A stretch of 64,000 bases of DNA from JAXMBN01 sp046349875. GTDB lineage: Bacteria > Planctomycetota > Planctomycetia > Pirellulales > Pirellulaceae. Both the position numbers and the translations under genes were made by a program. The notes below the pieces were generated by a model that worked only from the letters and a program-made list of their open reading frames with translations, did not search any database and was not told where the DNA came from. The DNA lies in NCBI GenBank assembly GCA_046349875.1, contig JAXMBN010000009.1, positions 62,001 through 126,000 of the forward strand, given 5' to 3'. This document shows, piece by piece, positions 28,791 to 38,751 of this stretch (within the stretch, counting starts at the first letter, position 1; each line of letters begins with the position of its first letter).

Positions 28791-30121
28791 TGCTTTTGAA
28801 ATATCATTCGCACTTGAACCTGCCCTGTAGCTGGATGAGGCGGCCTTTGAATTCTCTCTTCGCAATAGCGATCATCGGACTTGTGTTGCTTCAAAGCATC
28901 GCCATGGGCCAACAATGGGACCAACCCATTCTTCAAGGAGCTGCAACGCTTCAAGGCCCTTCCTACGTAACTACGATGGGCTTAGGAACAAATCAAGCAT
29001 GCAATCAATGTGTTCAGACGGCCAGCTCAGAGCGGATGATTGTCCAGCCAGGTCCACAACCAACTGGAGTAATCTCGGGTGCCTGTGAACCTTGCATCCA
29101 TGGCGTAGACTGCGCTTGCACGGCTTGCAAAGAAGGACGTTGGACCGATGCCAAACTGATGGACTTCCAACCATTGATGCACGGTGAGTTCATTGGCCCC
29201 ATTCGACTTCCGGCACTTCTTCAATATCGTGTTCGTCTGGGTGATGAAATCGAATTCATTTATGTGCTATCGCGTCAACGCATCGACCCAGAATACCGAC
29301 TTCAGGTTGGCGACGAATTGATGATCGCGTCGATGACCGACCCAACGATCAAAATGGGCGATCTCACAAAGGGAATCGCCATCCAATCCGATGGAAAACT
29401 TCACCTTCAGTTACTCACCGAACCCGTGCAGGCAGCAGGTCTCACGATTCCACAGCTCCGGAAGGAACTCGAACAAGCATTTCTCAAGTACTTGAAGAAA
29501 CCTGCGATCGATGTCCAACCGGTAGCAACAAACACGAGACTTCGGGACCTCCAGAATTCGGTGGACAGTCGTTTCGGTTCGGGTGGACAAGTTCAGCGCG
29601 TGGTCGTCAATCCAGATGGACGTGTCAATCTTCAGCTCATTGGATCCATTTATGTTTATGGTTTGACACTCGATGACATTCGCCGTGAAGTAAACCTGCG
29701 ATACGCTGAACGAGTAACGGGAATTGAAATCGAGCCACGACTGTCGAGACAAGCTCAACACTTCGTCTATGTGTTCGGTGAAGTTGCCAAGCCAGGCCGC
29801 TTTGAAATTACCTCGCCAACGAGCGTTACGATGGCACTCGCCATGGCCGAAGGAATCAAGAACGGAGGAAATCATCGGCAGGTAGTCATTCTTCGACGAG
29901 CCGACGATTGGCGCATGCTTGCAACGAAGCTCGACCTGCGTGGCGAACATCTTGGAAGAAGGCCCACCCCCAGCGATGAAATCTGGCTCCGCGATAGCGA
30001 TCTCGTGATTGTTCCTCCAACCCCGATCAAAGTTTTCGATAACTTAGTCGAACAGGTTTTCACCCAGGGTATCTATCGCGTCGTACCGTTTTCAGGCTTC
30101 TCCATCCAAAATACGCAGTGA
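28787..30121 (+). CDS. Polysaccharide biosynthesis/export protein (Wza-like, SLBB)
   Basis: 444 residues from ATG 28787, which overlaps the previous stop and has AAGGA before it. A membrane or signal segment is at about 20-40 (LFAIAIIGLVLLQSIAMG), then a Cys-rich stretch (CEPCIHGVDCACTACKEG). The Poly_export domain follows (DPEYRLQVGDELMI, IAIQSDGKLHLQLL, LTIPQLRKELEQAFLKYLKK) and then SLBB-like parts (VNPDGRVNLQLIGSIYVYG, VYVFGEVAKPGRFEI). Wza-type proteins form the outer-membrane channel for exported polysaccharide; in planctomycetes this type also appears in holdfast and surface gene sets. No glycosyltransferases are next to it here. Confidence 0.88.
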   Translation: MMLLKYHSHLNLPCSWMRRPLNSLFAIAIIGLVLLQSIAMGQQWDQPILQGAATLQGPSYVTTMGLGTNQACNQCVQTASSERMIVQPGPQPTGVISGACEPCIHGVDCACTACKEGRWTDAKLMDFQPLMHGEFIGPIRLPALLQYRVRLGDEIEFIYVLSRQRIDPEYRLQVGDELMIASMTDPTIKMGDLTKGIAIQSDGKLHLQLLTEPVQAAGLTIPQLRKELEQAFLKYLKKPAIDVQPVATNTRLRDLQNSVDSRFGSGGQVQRVVVNPDGRVNLQLIGSIYVYGLTLDDIRREVNLRYAERVTGIEIEPRLSRQAQHFVYVFGEVAKPGRFEITSPTSVTMALAMAEGIKNGGNHRQVVILRRADDWRMLATKLDLRGEHLGRRPTPSDEIWLRDSDLVIVPPTPIKVFDNLVEQVFTQGIYRVVPFSGFSIQNTQ

Positions 30122-30319
30122 TCGAAACGCTAGCAAAGCGACGGGCATATAGATCTTCGCTTGCGTCTATCGGTGGCAATTTGGTACAAGCCGACCGAGT
30201 CGAGTTGCCGAAAAATGTTTAGGGATCATTCTTCGATCCTCAACACTCATAGCACAGGACAGATCGCCACACGGCTGCAGCACTGGGAATCCCAGTTTTC
30301 CACCGTGGAAAGGACTCCC

Positions 30320-30982
30320 ATGGATCGCCGTTTCTTCCTTCTCAACCTTACTGCAATGGGCTCGATGCTCGCAGGCTGCCGTGGTTACCAGTATGGGCAC
30401 GTCATCAAAGAGGATGCTCCGAATCTGGTAGGTAGCCACAAAGCTGGAGCCGAAGTTTACGATCCGTTGGTGGATGAATCGGTTGCCAAACTCTTGGCTC
30501 GCCAATGTGGCCCCAGCGATACGGCCGTTGGTCCCGATGGGATCCCAATGAAGAAGACGATCTGTTTTGTTGGGATTGAAAACAAGAGCGTCGAAGAACT
30601 GCGAGACTTCAAAGATCAACTTTATCAACAAATCGACACGCGGATTCTTGAAAGTCAGGCATTTGACGCGGTAAGTCGCCGTATGGTGGATGCCGCACTA
30701 AGTGAGACGAGGCTTCGACCTGATTCGCTACTCGTCGCTGATAACATGCGACTCTTCACTGCCGTTCTCCAACGCCAAGGGCAACCCATTGACTACTTAC
30801 TTTATGCAACGTTGACCAGCGGTACTACGGAGCGCAATAGCTCCTCACAACGTGACTATTTGCTTACCTTGGAATTGGTCAATGTACATTCAGGCAGCTA
30901 TGACAAGCAGTCTGCAGAGATTCGCAAGGGCTACCACAAGTCTGCGATGGGCAAATGGTGGAACTACAATCCTCTGAAGTAA
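30320..30982 (+). CDS. LpoB-like lipoprotein (penicillin-binding-protein activator type)
   Basis: 220 residues from ATG 30320 with AAGGA in front. The lipoprotein signal ends MLAGC (Cys at 18). The mature part has CFVGIENKSVEELRDFKDQL, then IDTRILESQAFDAVSRRMVD, then YLLYATLTSGTTERNSSSQR and LTLELVNVHSGSYDKQS, following the LpoB/PF13036 plan (enhances class-A PBP in E. coli). The gene downstream is a COG3014-type lipoprotein, the usual neighbour of lpoB in proteobacteria, which supports the call. Planctomycete peptidoglycan synthases are unusual, so the partner is not known. Confidence 0.75.
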   Translation: MDRRFFLLNLTAMGSMLAGCRGYQYGHVIKEDAPNLVGSHKAGAEVYDPLVDESVAKLLARQCGPSDTAVGPDGIPMKKTICFVGIENKSVEELRDFKDQLYQQIDTRILESQAFDAVSRRMVDAALSETRLRPDSLLVADNMRLFTAVLQRQGQPIDYLLYATLTSGTTERNSSSQRDYLLTLELVNVHSGSYDKQSAEIRKGYHKSAMGKWWNYNPLK

Positions 30983-31035
30983 TCCGCTTGCTGGCATTCA
31001 ATCCCAAGCCCCTAAGAGTCTCTTGCCTAAGAGGC

Positions 31036-32421
31036 ATGTATCGTCGTATTGCCTCGATGATCTTTCTTGTTTGGATTGCGTTTTCCGGTTGCTCGACTCA
31101 CGCCAAGCGTCTGGCTCAACCCCGCAACCTCTTCTACGGTGGACACCTCGACGATTCCTACGCACAGCTAGAAAAAGTCGCTAAGAACAGCCGCCGCGAT
31201 CGAGATGTAGTTGCATTGGACATGGCGATGATCGACTTGCTTCGTGGCAAAGCACACGATGCGGAAACCAAATTGCTGGAAGTTCGCGATCGTTTTGATC
31301 ACCTCGAACAAAAAAGCCTTGCAGAATCCGCTGCTTCGCTTTGGACCGATGATCAAGTCAAAGCCTATGCCGGAGAAGACTACGAGAAGGTATTTCTTCG
31401 GAGCTTTCTCGCCCTTTCGAGCCTTCTTCAAGATGGAAGCGATGCGGAAGCTTACTCCTTGCAAGTCAATGAAAAGCAACATCAGCTTGCGGAACGTGCG
31501 GCCGAGAAACTTGGTAAAGAGTACGCCGAAAAATACGCACCCGTTCCACTTGGATTCTACTTACGAGGCGTCCTTCGCGAGGAGACAAAGCACGACTACG
31601 ATGATGCACTTCGGGCTTACCAACAGACAGCGGAACTACTTCCAACCAATCCAACGATTGGTTGGGATGTATCCCGATCCAGCAGCGGTGTTCATTCGGC
31701 TCCTGGACATGGTGTGCTCTATGTGTTCGCGTTAGTTGGTCGTGGACCTTCCAAAATCGAAGTGGAGGAACATGCGACGAGCGACGCGCTTTTGATCGCT
31801 GATCGCATCGTCTCTGCCGCCGGGCCTTACACCGTTCCTCCCACGCTTGCTCCCATCAAACTTCCAGCCATTCAAACACCTGCATGCTCGATCGATGGAA
31901 TCGGCGTCGAGATCAATGGGCAGGTGATTGGTCCAACAACAATGCTAACCGACGTCGCTGCCATCGCCGAATCGACCTTTGATGTGAAACGAAAAGAACT
32001 GATGGCTCGCGCCGTGGCTCGTCGTGTCATCAAGAAAGCAACGGTTTACGCGGCCAAAGATTCTGTAGGACAGCAAGATCCGTGGGCATCTCTAGCAATG
32101 GATGCAGCAGGCGTTCTTTGGGAAGCGTCCGAATCGGCTGAAACGCGATGCTGGGGACTGTTGCCACGCGAAATTCAAATCCTTCGCGTCGAACTTCCTC
32201 ACGGAAAACATCAACTGCAGCTTGCTCCGATCCGAAGCGGTCGCGCGATGGGCGCGCGGCAATCGACTACGGTAACCATCGAAGATGGACGCAACACGTA
32301 CGCTTTGTGCTACTATCCCGACGCCGTACCGATCGGCAATATTCAGGTTTCAAAAGATAACCAAGTTCTTTGGTCGCAGAACTTGGCAGAACCAGAAACC
32401 ACTCTCTTCACGGGCTATTGA
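31036..32421 (+). CDS. COG3014-like lipoprotein
   Basis: 461 residues from ATG 31036, preceded closely by AAGAGG. The lipobox is FSGCS (MIFLVWIAFSGCST). The N-terminal half is helical and TPR-like (AQLEKVAKNSRRDRDVVALD, RAYQQTAELLP); the C-terminal half is beta-rich (GHGVLYVFALVGRGPSKIEV, VEINGQVIGPTTMLTDVAAI, LPHGKHQLQLAPI). This is the layout of COG3014 proteins that sit beside lpoB and are thought to act at the envelope. The order LpoB-like then COG3014-like, 53 bases apart, is conserved across phyla, so a joint role in wall assembly is a reasonable inference. Confidence 0.72.
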   Translation: MYRRIASMIFLVWIAFSGCSTHAKRLAQPRNLFYGGHLDDSYAQLEKVAKNSRRDRDVVALDMAMIDLLRGKAHDAETKLLEVRDRFDHLEQKSLAESAASLWTDDQVKAYAGEDYEKVFLRSFLALSSLLQDGSDAEAYSLQVNEKQHQLAERAAEKLGKEYAEKYAPVPLGFYLRGVLREETKHDYDDALRAYQQTAELLPTNPTIGWDVSRSSSGVHSAPGHGVLYVFALVGRGPSKIEVEEHATSDALLIADRIVSAAGPYTVPPTLAPIKLPAIQTPACSIDGIGVEINGQVIGPTTMLTDVAAIAESTFDVKRKELMARAVARRVIKKATVYAAKDSVGQQDPWASLAMDAAGVLWEASESAETRCWGLLPREIQILRVELPHGKHQLQLAPIRSGRAMGARQSTTVTIEDGRNTYALCYYPDAVPIGNIQVSKDNQVLWSQNLAEPETTLFTGY

Positions 32422-32427
32422 ATTGCA

Positions 32428-33709
32428 TTAGTTTTGGTACTGTATTGCCACACAATTCCCCAGTAAAGCAACGATATCCTTCTGAAGCATCGCGCGATCG
32501 CAGTCCCCCCAAATCCGAAGCTGATAATCCCCTATTCGGTACCAAGCATTTCATATCGCACGACAGGATGTTGTCGCATCAATCGCGTAAGCTGCATACT
32601 ATGGACGACGGCTCCCAGGATGCTCGATATTCAACGGGCATCCGACCTTCTAATCCGATCAGCGTTCGGAATCCATCGACAATCGCTAAGGATGCGAAAT
32701 CACCCGTGCGATAGCGCAAGAGTGGAAGAAAAGGGTTGCGTCCTCCCGTTAACGTGATCTCACCGCGCTCACCAAGCTCACATGGCTCGCCACGGTCATC
32801 AAGTATTTCAACATACAAATCATGTGCTAAAACTCGATGGCCGCTTCCTGCTCCCACGGCAATGATTCCGGCTTCCGTCATGGCATACATATCGAGCACC
32901 GGGCATCCGTAACGAGCACTGAGCTTCTCACGATACGAGTCATTTAACTGAAGAATGGATGACAATATCGCCTGTGGCGGATGCTTTAGGTCGAGCTTTT
33001 CCATTGCCCCAAAAGCAACTGGATCCCCCAACCAAACCGGTGCTTTCCATTCATCGATGTATCGCTCGCGATCACCTTCATTCCGCCATGCCGATGGATC
33101 CAAGTTGACACGTACGCATCCCGCTTCGTTGAGATACGATACTACGATTGCCGTGGTGAAAGCACCTGGATATGCGGCTACGTTCGTAATGGCTACATGG
33201 TCCGAGCCATAAAGGAATCCTTGACCACAAAATTCCTTCAAGGCAAATTCCATCAAAGGAACGCCACAAGCCGCAGAGAAGGGATGGTGTGGCGTCTTCG
33301 TTGGATGTCCCGTCGTACCACTGCTCGAGAACACAACCAATGAGTCCAATGGTTCGCTGTCGGGCACAAATGCCCATACTTTGGGTGCAAGATCGGAACG
33401 ATCGCACGTAGGGAGCGACTCAAACGTCGTTCCCACGCGGCTTAGACTTCGATAAAAGGGCACTTCGGTAAGGCACTTTTCCACATATCCATCAAGCCAA
33501 TCGGGCTTATCCATGCTTACGATTCGAGACGGAGCATTTAGTTCTCTCGAAAACTTCTGGACCCTCGCGAGTCCTTCATCATCCAATTGCTCGCCGTTCG
33601 GCCAGTTCCAAAGTGGTGCATGGGAGTGTTGCCGCATCCGATAGAGCAACGCTCGTCCCTGGGGCGTCAATCTAGGAAATCGTACCGATTCGGGCAATTC
33701 TGGATACAT
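32428..33709 (-). pseudogene. PaaK-like AMP-forming adenylating enzyme, two frameshifts at its end
   Basis: The ORF from 33709 reads 376 residues: VPFYRSL, VVFSSSGTTGHPTKTPHH (P-loop/A3), TNVAAYPGAF, VLDMYAMTEAGIIAVG (A5), LLRYRTGDF (A7), LIGLEGRMPVEYRAS (A8). The C-terminal subdomain then continues in other frames: ILGAVVHSMQLTRLMRQHPV from about 32625 and GDYQLRIWGDCDRAMLQKDI from about 32533, ending at a TAA at 32428-32430. The intact protein has about 427 residues, like phenylacetate-CoA ligase relatives, and would adenylate a carboxylic acid and pass it to a thiol or amine. It starts 12 bases after the small gene before it, so it is the last member of the MoxR-vWA operon. Confidence 0.82.
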
Positions 33710-33721
33710 CGGCCTGTCCTC

Positions 33722-34307
33722 CTATTCCCCATATCGGCTTGTAGATTCCATTGCCGATTGTCGCGCCATCGCTTCGCGGATCTCACGTGCTCGCCTCTCT
33801 GCTTCTGCGGTAGCCTGCAACACCTTTTGCCTTTCCACACTATCGAGCGTTGTGAGTCGATCGCGTGCATGCGTTTGACTTTCGCCCTCAGGGAGCACAT
33901 CGATCGACGCCAGACATAAACGCACGAGCTCTTCACTGCGATCGGGGTCATGAACAAACTGTGAAGGCGATACCAATTCAGATAACGTCCGAAGAGGCTT
34001 AGATTGCAACCAATCCCACAACTTCGTCGCAAGCGCTGGCCTATCTATGAACCAATCGTCATGGATCAACCAAACGCAGATTGCGAGCAAACTACGATAA
34101 CGCTTCTTTTACCGAAGGCGAAGAACTCGCCAATCGAGACAGAAAGGGATCTTTGGGTTTAATCGGATCATGATCTCCGTACGCACGAAAATGGTCCGCG
34201 ACGATAGCCACTAATGTCATCGCGTCCTGCCCACCCTCGGAAAAGTCGGGGGAACATTCCGCAAGGCGATGCAACAATGCCGCAAGCACCGGTCGCTTAG
34301 ATTCCAT
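33722..34307 (-). pseudogene. Small helical protein of the MoxR-vWA operon, probably one gene split by one base
   Basis: The sequence appears as two pieces: ATG 34307 to TAG 34092 (71 residues, MESKRPVLAALLHRLAE...SRLASSSPSVKEALS) and TTG 34090 to 33722 (122 residues, LLAICVWLIHDDWFIDRP...). If the A4 run at 34107-34110 (minus-strand sense) had three A, the two would read on as PSVKKRYRSLLAICVWLIHDD. This gives one helical protein of about 195 residues with an Ala/Arg/Glu-rich tail. I take it as one gene. It resembles in size and position the small accessory (bpX-type) proteins of published MoxR-vWA-propeller systems, but I cannot assign the family. Confidence 0.6.
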
Positions 34308-36093
34308 GAACACGACCTCCAACTTTCGTTTGGTGATAACGAGACCGGCTGAATTGCTTGGCAAAGTCTAGCATCTCTTCCATCGAATTCACCATATGCA
34401 CATGCCAACCATCCGATTTCATTCGGTCCAACTTGGATTGAAACCGCTTCTCCACTTGATGATAGCCCGGTAACTGCAGTACATAGGTACCACCTCCACC
34501 GGCTCGACGCACCGCTTCTTTAGCAACATCCCAACCTAATCTCTGATCTCCTTGCTCATCCAACATTTGAAAAATGTCATAGTCGCTGACGATTAATATG
34601 TGAACTGGATTCGTCCGTTCAAATTCCTCTGTGAAGGTCTCTGCCAACCGGTGAATGCCAAAGGAATATCCGGTTCCAAGGTAGTTCAATAGCGATCGCA
34701 TGATTTCACGTTCGCTGCGAACAAACCCTTCCGTACTCACCGTCGTACCCGGTTCACCTGATAAAACCACCTTCACACATGCTTTGGCTCGCAATGCAGA
34801 CAAAGCAATGATGGCTCCGGCAAGAATGGGATAAGAAAGCGTCAACGCAGGATCGCGCATCGAACCGCTACAATCGACCCCTAAATAAAGATCGCATGCA
34901 GCAGCTTCCGGTTCATTCCCAGTTGCATATCCTTGCAATCGTTCCCGAGTCGTCACACCCGGAATGATGACCGGGCTTGCTGCGACGGAGCTCGTCCAAT
35001 CCACATTCTCAAGATCGCTTGAAATATCCCAAAGATCTAAGCCTTCCGGATGAGGATCGGTCGACACCTTTTGACAACGCACCGGGAACGGGATCAAGTG
35101 AGGCACAGCGCGTTCTCGATAATAGCGAATCGCAATATCCCGATCGGAAAGGACAACACCCGAGGCTTTAAGCACTTCCGCGTATTCGAAGGGTTCGCGA
35201 TAGGACTTGATTGTTTTTCGGCCGGAAGCCTCACTCGCAACTCGACCTCCTCGTGCCTCGCCATCCCCCACATCGATTGGCTCAAGTCCATTGAGTAGAG
35301 GATCATCGGCCGGATGCAACGCACCTTCCAGTTCATCCTCATCCATCGTGGTTAACCCGTCGGGAAATCCAGAAGCTCCTGCTTGAAGGGTGTCGCCCCA
35401 AAGCTTGCAGGCGGACCGTGCTTCTTCCTGATCCTCGCTCACATAACGCAAACAGAGACAAGCAAATCGCCCCGCACCTCCCAGCCAATCCTTCGCATAA
35501 CTTCGAATGAGTCGCGCCCCCAATACCGCATCCTGATTCATAACAGGATCGAGGCGTTCCATCGTGAGACAGGCCGTAGGGAGATTCCAAAGCACCTCGT
35601 AGATCCGCATGTAGAGACGCCAAAGCTTGGACTTGGAAGGAACATCCACTAATATGCGATAGACTTGATCGATCTTCCGACCGCGTACCCTTTGCAATCG
35701 ATCATTGATCATGAGATCCGCATAGAGATTGGCAACCATCGGCACGTAGGGGAAACAACCAGGCAACCCTCGCCGAATCCTTGCCAATAATCGCGCATTG
35801 TCGGTTAGATCGGAAGGACAATACACATGATGTCCGACTTCATGAGCCAAGATCTCTGAAGCAAAATCTTCAAGCCCAAGAGCTCGTACTTGACGAAGGC
35901 TGACGACGACCGAATGATCCACTAAGCGAATCATTGCAAAGCTTGAGGTAAGTCCTTCTGCTTGCTCTTCACTCTCAGTCCAACACCATTTCGGTTCGTG
36001 AAGCTGAACAAAAGGACTCCAATCTGCAATGGCTTCAGGCCAAGCTTGTATCCATCGATCTTGAATCGCATGTGCATGCTTGTCCAATTGCAT
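34297..36093 (-). CDS. Metallopeptidase-vWA protein (COG3864/DUF2201-like)
   Basis: 598 residues from ATG 36093 (one base after the upstream stop); a TTG start at 36144 would add 17 residues with a CSHC pair. The N-terminal part is a zinc-peptidase-like domain with ILAHEVGHHVYCPSD (HEVGH at about 84-88), in the style of the putative metallopeptidase domain fused to VWA-like domains. An acidic Glu/Asp/Gly linker follows. The C-terminal vWA domain has a full metal-ion-dependent adhesion site: DLYLGVDCSGSM (DxSGS), a GTGYSFG segment and ILIVSDYD (third Asp). It overlaps the next gene by 11 bases. vWA partners recruit substrates to MoxR ATPases; the peptidase domain suggests processing of the target. 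Confidence 0.8.
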   Translation of the reverse strand: MQLDKHAHAIQDRWIQAWPEAIADWSPFVQLHEPKWCWTESEEQAEGLTSSFAMIRLVDHSVVVSLRQVRALGLEDFASEILAHEVGHHVYCPSDLTDNARLLARIRRGLPGCFPYVPMVANLYADLMINDRLQRVRGRKIDQVYRILVDVPSKSKLWRLYMRIYEVLWNLPTACLTMERLDPVMNQDAVLGARLIRSYAKDWLGGAGRFACLCLRYVSEDQEEARSACKLWGDTLQAGASGFPDGLTTMDEDELEGALHPADDPLLNGLEPIDVGDGEARGGRVASEASGRKTIKSYREPFEYAEVLKASGVVLSDRDIAIRYYRERAVPHLIPFPVRCQKVSTDPHPEGLDLWDISSDLENVDWTSSVAASPVIIPGVTTRERLQGYATGNEPEAAACDLYLGVDCSGSMRDPALTLSYPILAGAIIALSALRAKACVKVVLSGEPGTTVSTEGFVRSEREIMRSLLNYLGTGYSFGIHRLAETFTEEFERTNPVHILIVSDYDIFQMLDEQGDQRLGWDVAKEAVRRAGGGGTYVLQLPGYHQVEKRFQSKLDRMKSDGWHVHMVNSMEEMLDFAKQFSRSRYHQTKVGGRVHGI

Positions 36094-36094
36094 C

Positions 36095-37126
36095 TCACGT
36101 CCCATCCCGCAATGCGAACAGGTAAACGCGAAACGAAGTACCAATCGTCACTGCCAGGGTGCTTCCAACCGATACAAAACTCGTTGGATGCGTCAGTTCC
36201 TCTCGAGCAAGCCGTTTCTTTTTCCAATAGATCGTGCCTTCGCTATCGACGGTCGCTTCGGATGTGCGTCCTGCGTAATCGATTTCATCCGTTGGGCCTT
36301 CATACCGACGCAATGACGCTCCAAAGCGATCGGCAAACAACTCCAAAGTGAGCTCACCATCGGTGAGCAACAGTGACCCATTGAACGTACCCACCTTGGG
36401 AGGCTTGAGCCATACGCCTCCAAATCCTCGAAAGTCACCGCAACTCCCCACGTAGCGAATGGGTTCGACATTGCGTTCAACGTTATCGGAAAAGGCCCAC
36501 GGCTCGGAACCCCAGCGATCCAATATCGAATCCAAGTCGGAGTCCTCCAGTCCGTGGAACCCTTCCCACAATAATCGGAGAAGATCCTTAGGTAATCCTT
36601 TGGCTTCTTCAATGGCTGTTTTACGATATTCCGCCATTCCGCTGATCCAGGCGGCGACCTTGCCGAATCGCAATAAATCGTCTCCAGAGACAACGTGGCT
36701 TGCCAAGCGACTCATCATATCCAACCAGCTGGCAACGATCGAAGGCTGAAGCGTTACCATTGCTACCACTGCATTGCTCAAGCTACCCGATAGGCGTTTA
36801 GGTTCTTTCGCAATTGACGACGACAACGCCGGTAAAACTTGCTCCCAAAGTCGCTCCAGCGACTGCTGAGCGGGACCGCGGAAGGCTCCTTTTGCAAAGA
36901 GTATTAACGATACCTCGTACAATTGCACCATTGCCGCGCGTGCTCGCTGCGAATCGTCGTGATCGATTCGTTCAACGATGGGAAGAACACGATGCGCGAC
37001 ATGATCGAGCCACACCTCCGGATCGATCTTCTTTCCATTTTCTGATGCGCGAGCATAGGATGTGTTCAGTTGCGGTCGAAGCTCTTCGATCAAAGACTGC
37101 ATCCGCAAGGGAATGGAAGTATTCAA
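36095..37126 (-). CDS. Unknown protein: helical front, beta-rich (propeller-like) end
   Basis: 343 residues. Residues 1-190 are helical (HRVLPIVERIDHDDSQRARA, GMAEYRKTAIEEAKGLPKDL). Residues about 200-340 are beta-rich with two similar blocks: CGDFRGFGGVWLKPPKVGTF with GSLLLTDGELTLELFADRFG, and ATVDSEGTIYWKKKRLA with FVSVGSTLAVTIGTSFRVYL. The second has the W...LAVT...SFRVYL rhythm of propeller blades. It lies between the MoxR and vWA genes (4 bases after the MoxR stop), the place taken by a beta-propeller or bpX protein in MoxR-vWA ternary systems. The function is unknown; recognition of the target is a reasonable guess. Confidence 0.65.
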   Translation of the reverse strand: MNTSIPLRMQSLIEELRPQLNTSYARASENGKKIDPEVWLDHVAHRVLPIVERIDHDDSQRARAAMVQLYEVSLILFAKGAFRGPAQQSLERLWEQVLPALSSSIAKEPKRLSGSLSNAVVAMVTLQPSIVASWLDMMSRLASHVVSGDDLLRFGKVAAWISGMAEYRKTAIEEAKGLPKDLLRLLWEGFHGLEDSDLDSILDRWGSEPWAFSDNVERNVEPIRYVGSCGDFRGFGGVWLKPPKVGTFNGSLLLTDGELTLELFADRFGASLRRYEGPTDEIDYAGRTSEATVDSEGTIYWKKKRLAREELTHPTSFVSVGSTLAVTIGTSFRVYLFALRDGT

Positions 37127-37130
37127 AGGC

Positions 37131-38711
37131 CTACTCCTTCCACTCGAGCCATCGCAGGTAGTTCGTGTAACGCTGATGGAGATACTTTAGCTTGAGCACG
37201 TCATCAAACATCGCCCCATAAAACTTGCGATTTCCGCTCCAGCTCTTGAGTAACTTCTCGATCTCGATGATTCTCTTGCGGACTTCACGGCTATCAAGCG
37301 ATTCGAGGCCAGCTTCAAATTGCTGAGTCAATCGGGCCACAGGATCGTCTCGATCGAGTTCCAGCCGATCGTATTCGGCACAAGCCATATCGAACATCCT
37401 CCGAATCCATCCCACTTTATCGCTTCGAAGAGCGGCGTGATCGGCCGCCTCGAAGAAGGGACAATCGGCGTCCTGAACAAGCTTGTCATGCAACACAAAG
37501 GGTAGGACTTGTCGAAGATCCTCGAGCCCGACTTCGGCTGCACCTCGGAAATAGGCCATGGCCTTCACAAAGGCAAGGGTCGTCATGATCGCTCGGACGG
37601 AAATGCCATTCTTCGTTTGCGTTCCCACGTCTTTGAGCGCATCTTTGCCGGTCTCTGTAGCCGTCGCTTGTTGCCAGTCGAGAGCTGCCAGCTTGATGGT
37701 ATCTTTCGTCTTATATTCGAAGAGAACCGCAGCCGACTCGCAGTATTCGAATTGGCTCGTAAAGAATTCCAGACGGCGCATCACCGCTTCTGGAATAGGA
37801 ACTTTGCGGATCTCGCGGTGAAGCCGATCGCATTCTTCGGGCGTAAAAATGATTTCCTCAGGTACCATCTCTTCCGGACGCACACCCTCTTCGATGCGTG
37901 TCAAAAGGTCCTTTAGAAAACGGCTATTGAAATGAAGAGCCTTGACTACGATATCGATGCGATCCCGCAGCGCTTCGATTACCTGGTAGGTACCTCCTCC
38001 GGCATCATCGTTGGCCGTTAGATACCAAGCGGCATCCGGACATTCAAATGTTTGGTCATAGAGTTCAGCATAGTTATCCGACATCAGCGTCAGCAACGCT
38101 GACTGAGTTCGCGTGGGGATTCGATTGTATTCATCGATAATCTTGACACGCATACCCAACCACTTTCGCCATGCAATCCCGATTTGATCGATACTCTGTG
38201 CTTTGATTAAATCGGATGGCAGCGGATTGCCAAGAAGATCCGCCACGGTCATCTGTGGTTGTCCCTTTTGGATGGCTCGTCGAACATCGCGAATGGAATA
38301 GCCAGCCAATACACCCATCAACACCGCACTCGAAGTCTTGCCGCGCCCTGGTCCACCAACCAACAAACACTTTGCACGGACGGCAAAGGTCAACAATGGC
38401 AACAAAACAAAACTGCAGTAACTTTGACCGGTTGGCAACACTACCGTGTGGCCTCGTTCACCAAAAGCATACTTTTGCGGAGCCCCTTCGTGATACTCGA
38501 TATCATAAAAGGGGCTGATGATGGCATGATTCACAATCCAAAAATAGGCTTGCCGAAGTTTCTCATCCAGGGCGATCGAGTTGGTGGTTGTCGTTGGTTC
38601 GACAGATACGGGGCCTTGATACAATTCGGCCACATCAAATTCTCGAGTCGCAGCATGATGCGTCGGATTGGTTGGCGCTGCGGAGACCCTCTTAAAGAAA
38701 CTATCAAACAT
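37131..38711 (-). CDS. MoxR-family AAA+ ATPase
   Basis: 526 residues, longer than classic MoxR (about 330). Walker A is GGPGRGKT (119-126), Walker B is KIIDEYNRIPT (IIDEYNRIP at 191-199), sensor-1 is WYLTANDDAGGG and the arginine finger is near EALRDRIDIVV. MoxR ATPases remodel or activate protein complexes and insert metals, always with vWA partners, which follow in this operon. The C-terminal 200 residues (helical, RRMFDMACAEYDRLELDRDD) are an extension whose role is unknown. The start at ATG 38711 lies 40 bases after the radical SAM stop. Confidence 0.88.
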   Translation of the reverse strand: MFDSFFKRVSAAPTNPTHHAATREFDVAELYQGPVSVEPTTTTNSIALDEKLRQAYFWIVNHAIISPFYDIEYHEGAPQKYAFGERGHTVVLPTGQSYCSFVLLPLLTFAVRAKCLLVGGPGRGKTSSAVLMGVLAGYSIRDVRRAIQKGQPQMTVADLLGNPLPSDLIKAQSIDQIGIAWRKWLGMRVKIIDEYNRIPTRTQSALLTLMSDNYAELYDQTFECPDAAWYLTANDDAGGGTYQVIEALRDRIDIVVKALHFNSRFLKDLLTRIEEGVRPEEMVPEEIIFTPEECDRLHREIRKVPIPEAVMRRLEFFTSQFEYCESAAVLFEYKTKDTIKLAALDWQQATATETGKDALKDVGTQTKNGISVRAIMTTLAFVKAMAYFRGAAEVGLEDLRQVLPFVLHDKLVQDADCPFFEAADHAALRSDKVGWIRRMFDMACAEYDRLELDRDDPVARLTQQFEAGLESLDSREVRKRIIEIEKLLKSWSGNRKFYGAMFDDVLKLKYLHQRYTNYLRWLEWKE

Positions 38712-38751
38712 CCCATGTCAACCTTGATGAAACGTGTGGAACGCAACCGCA

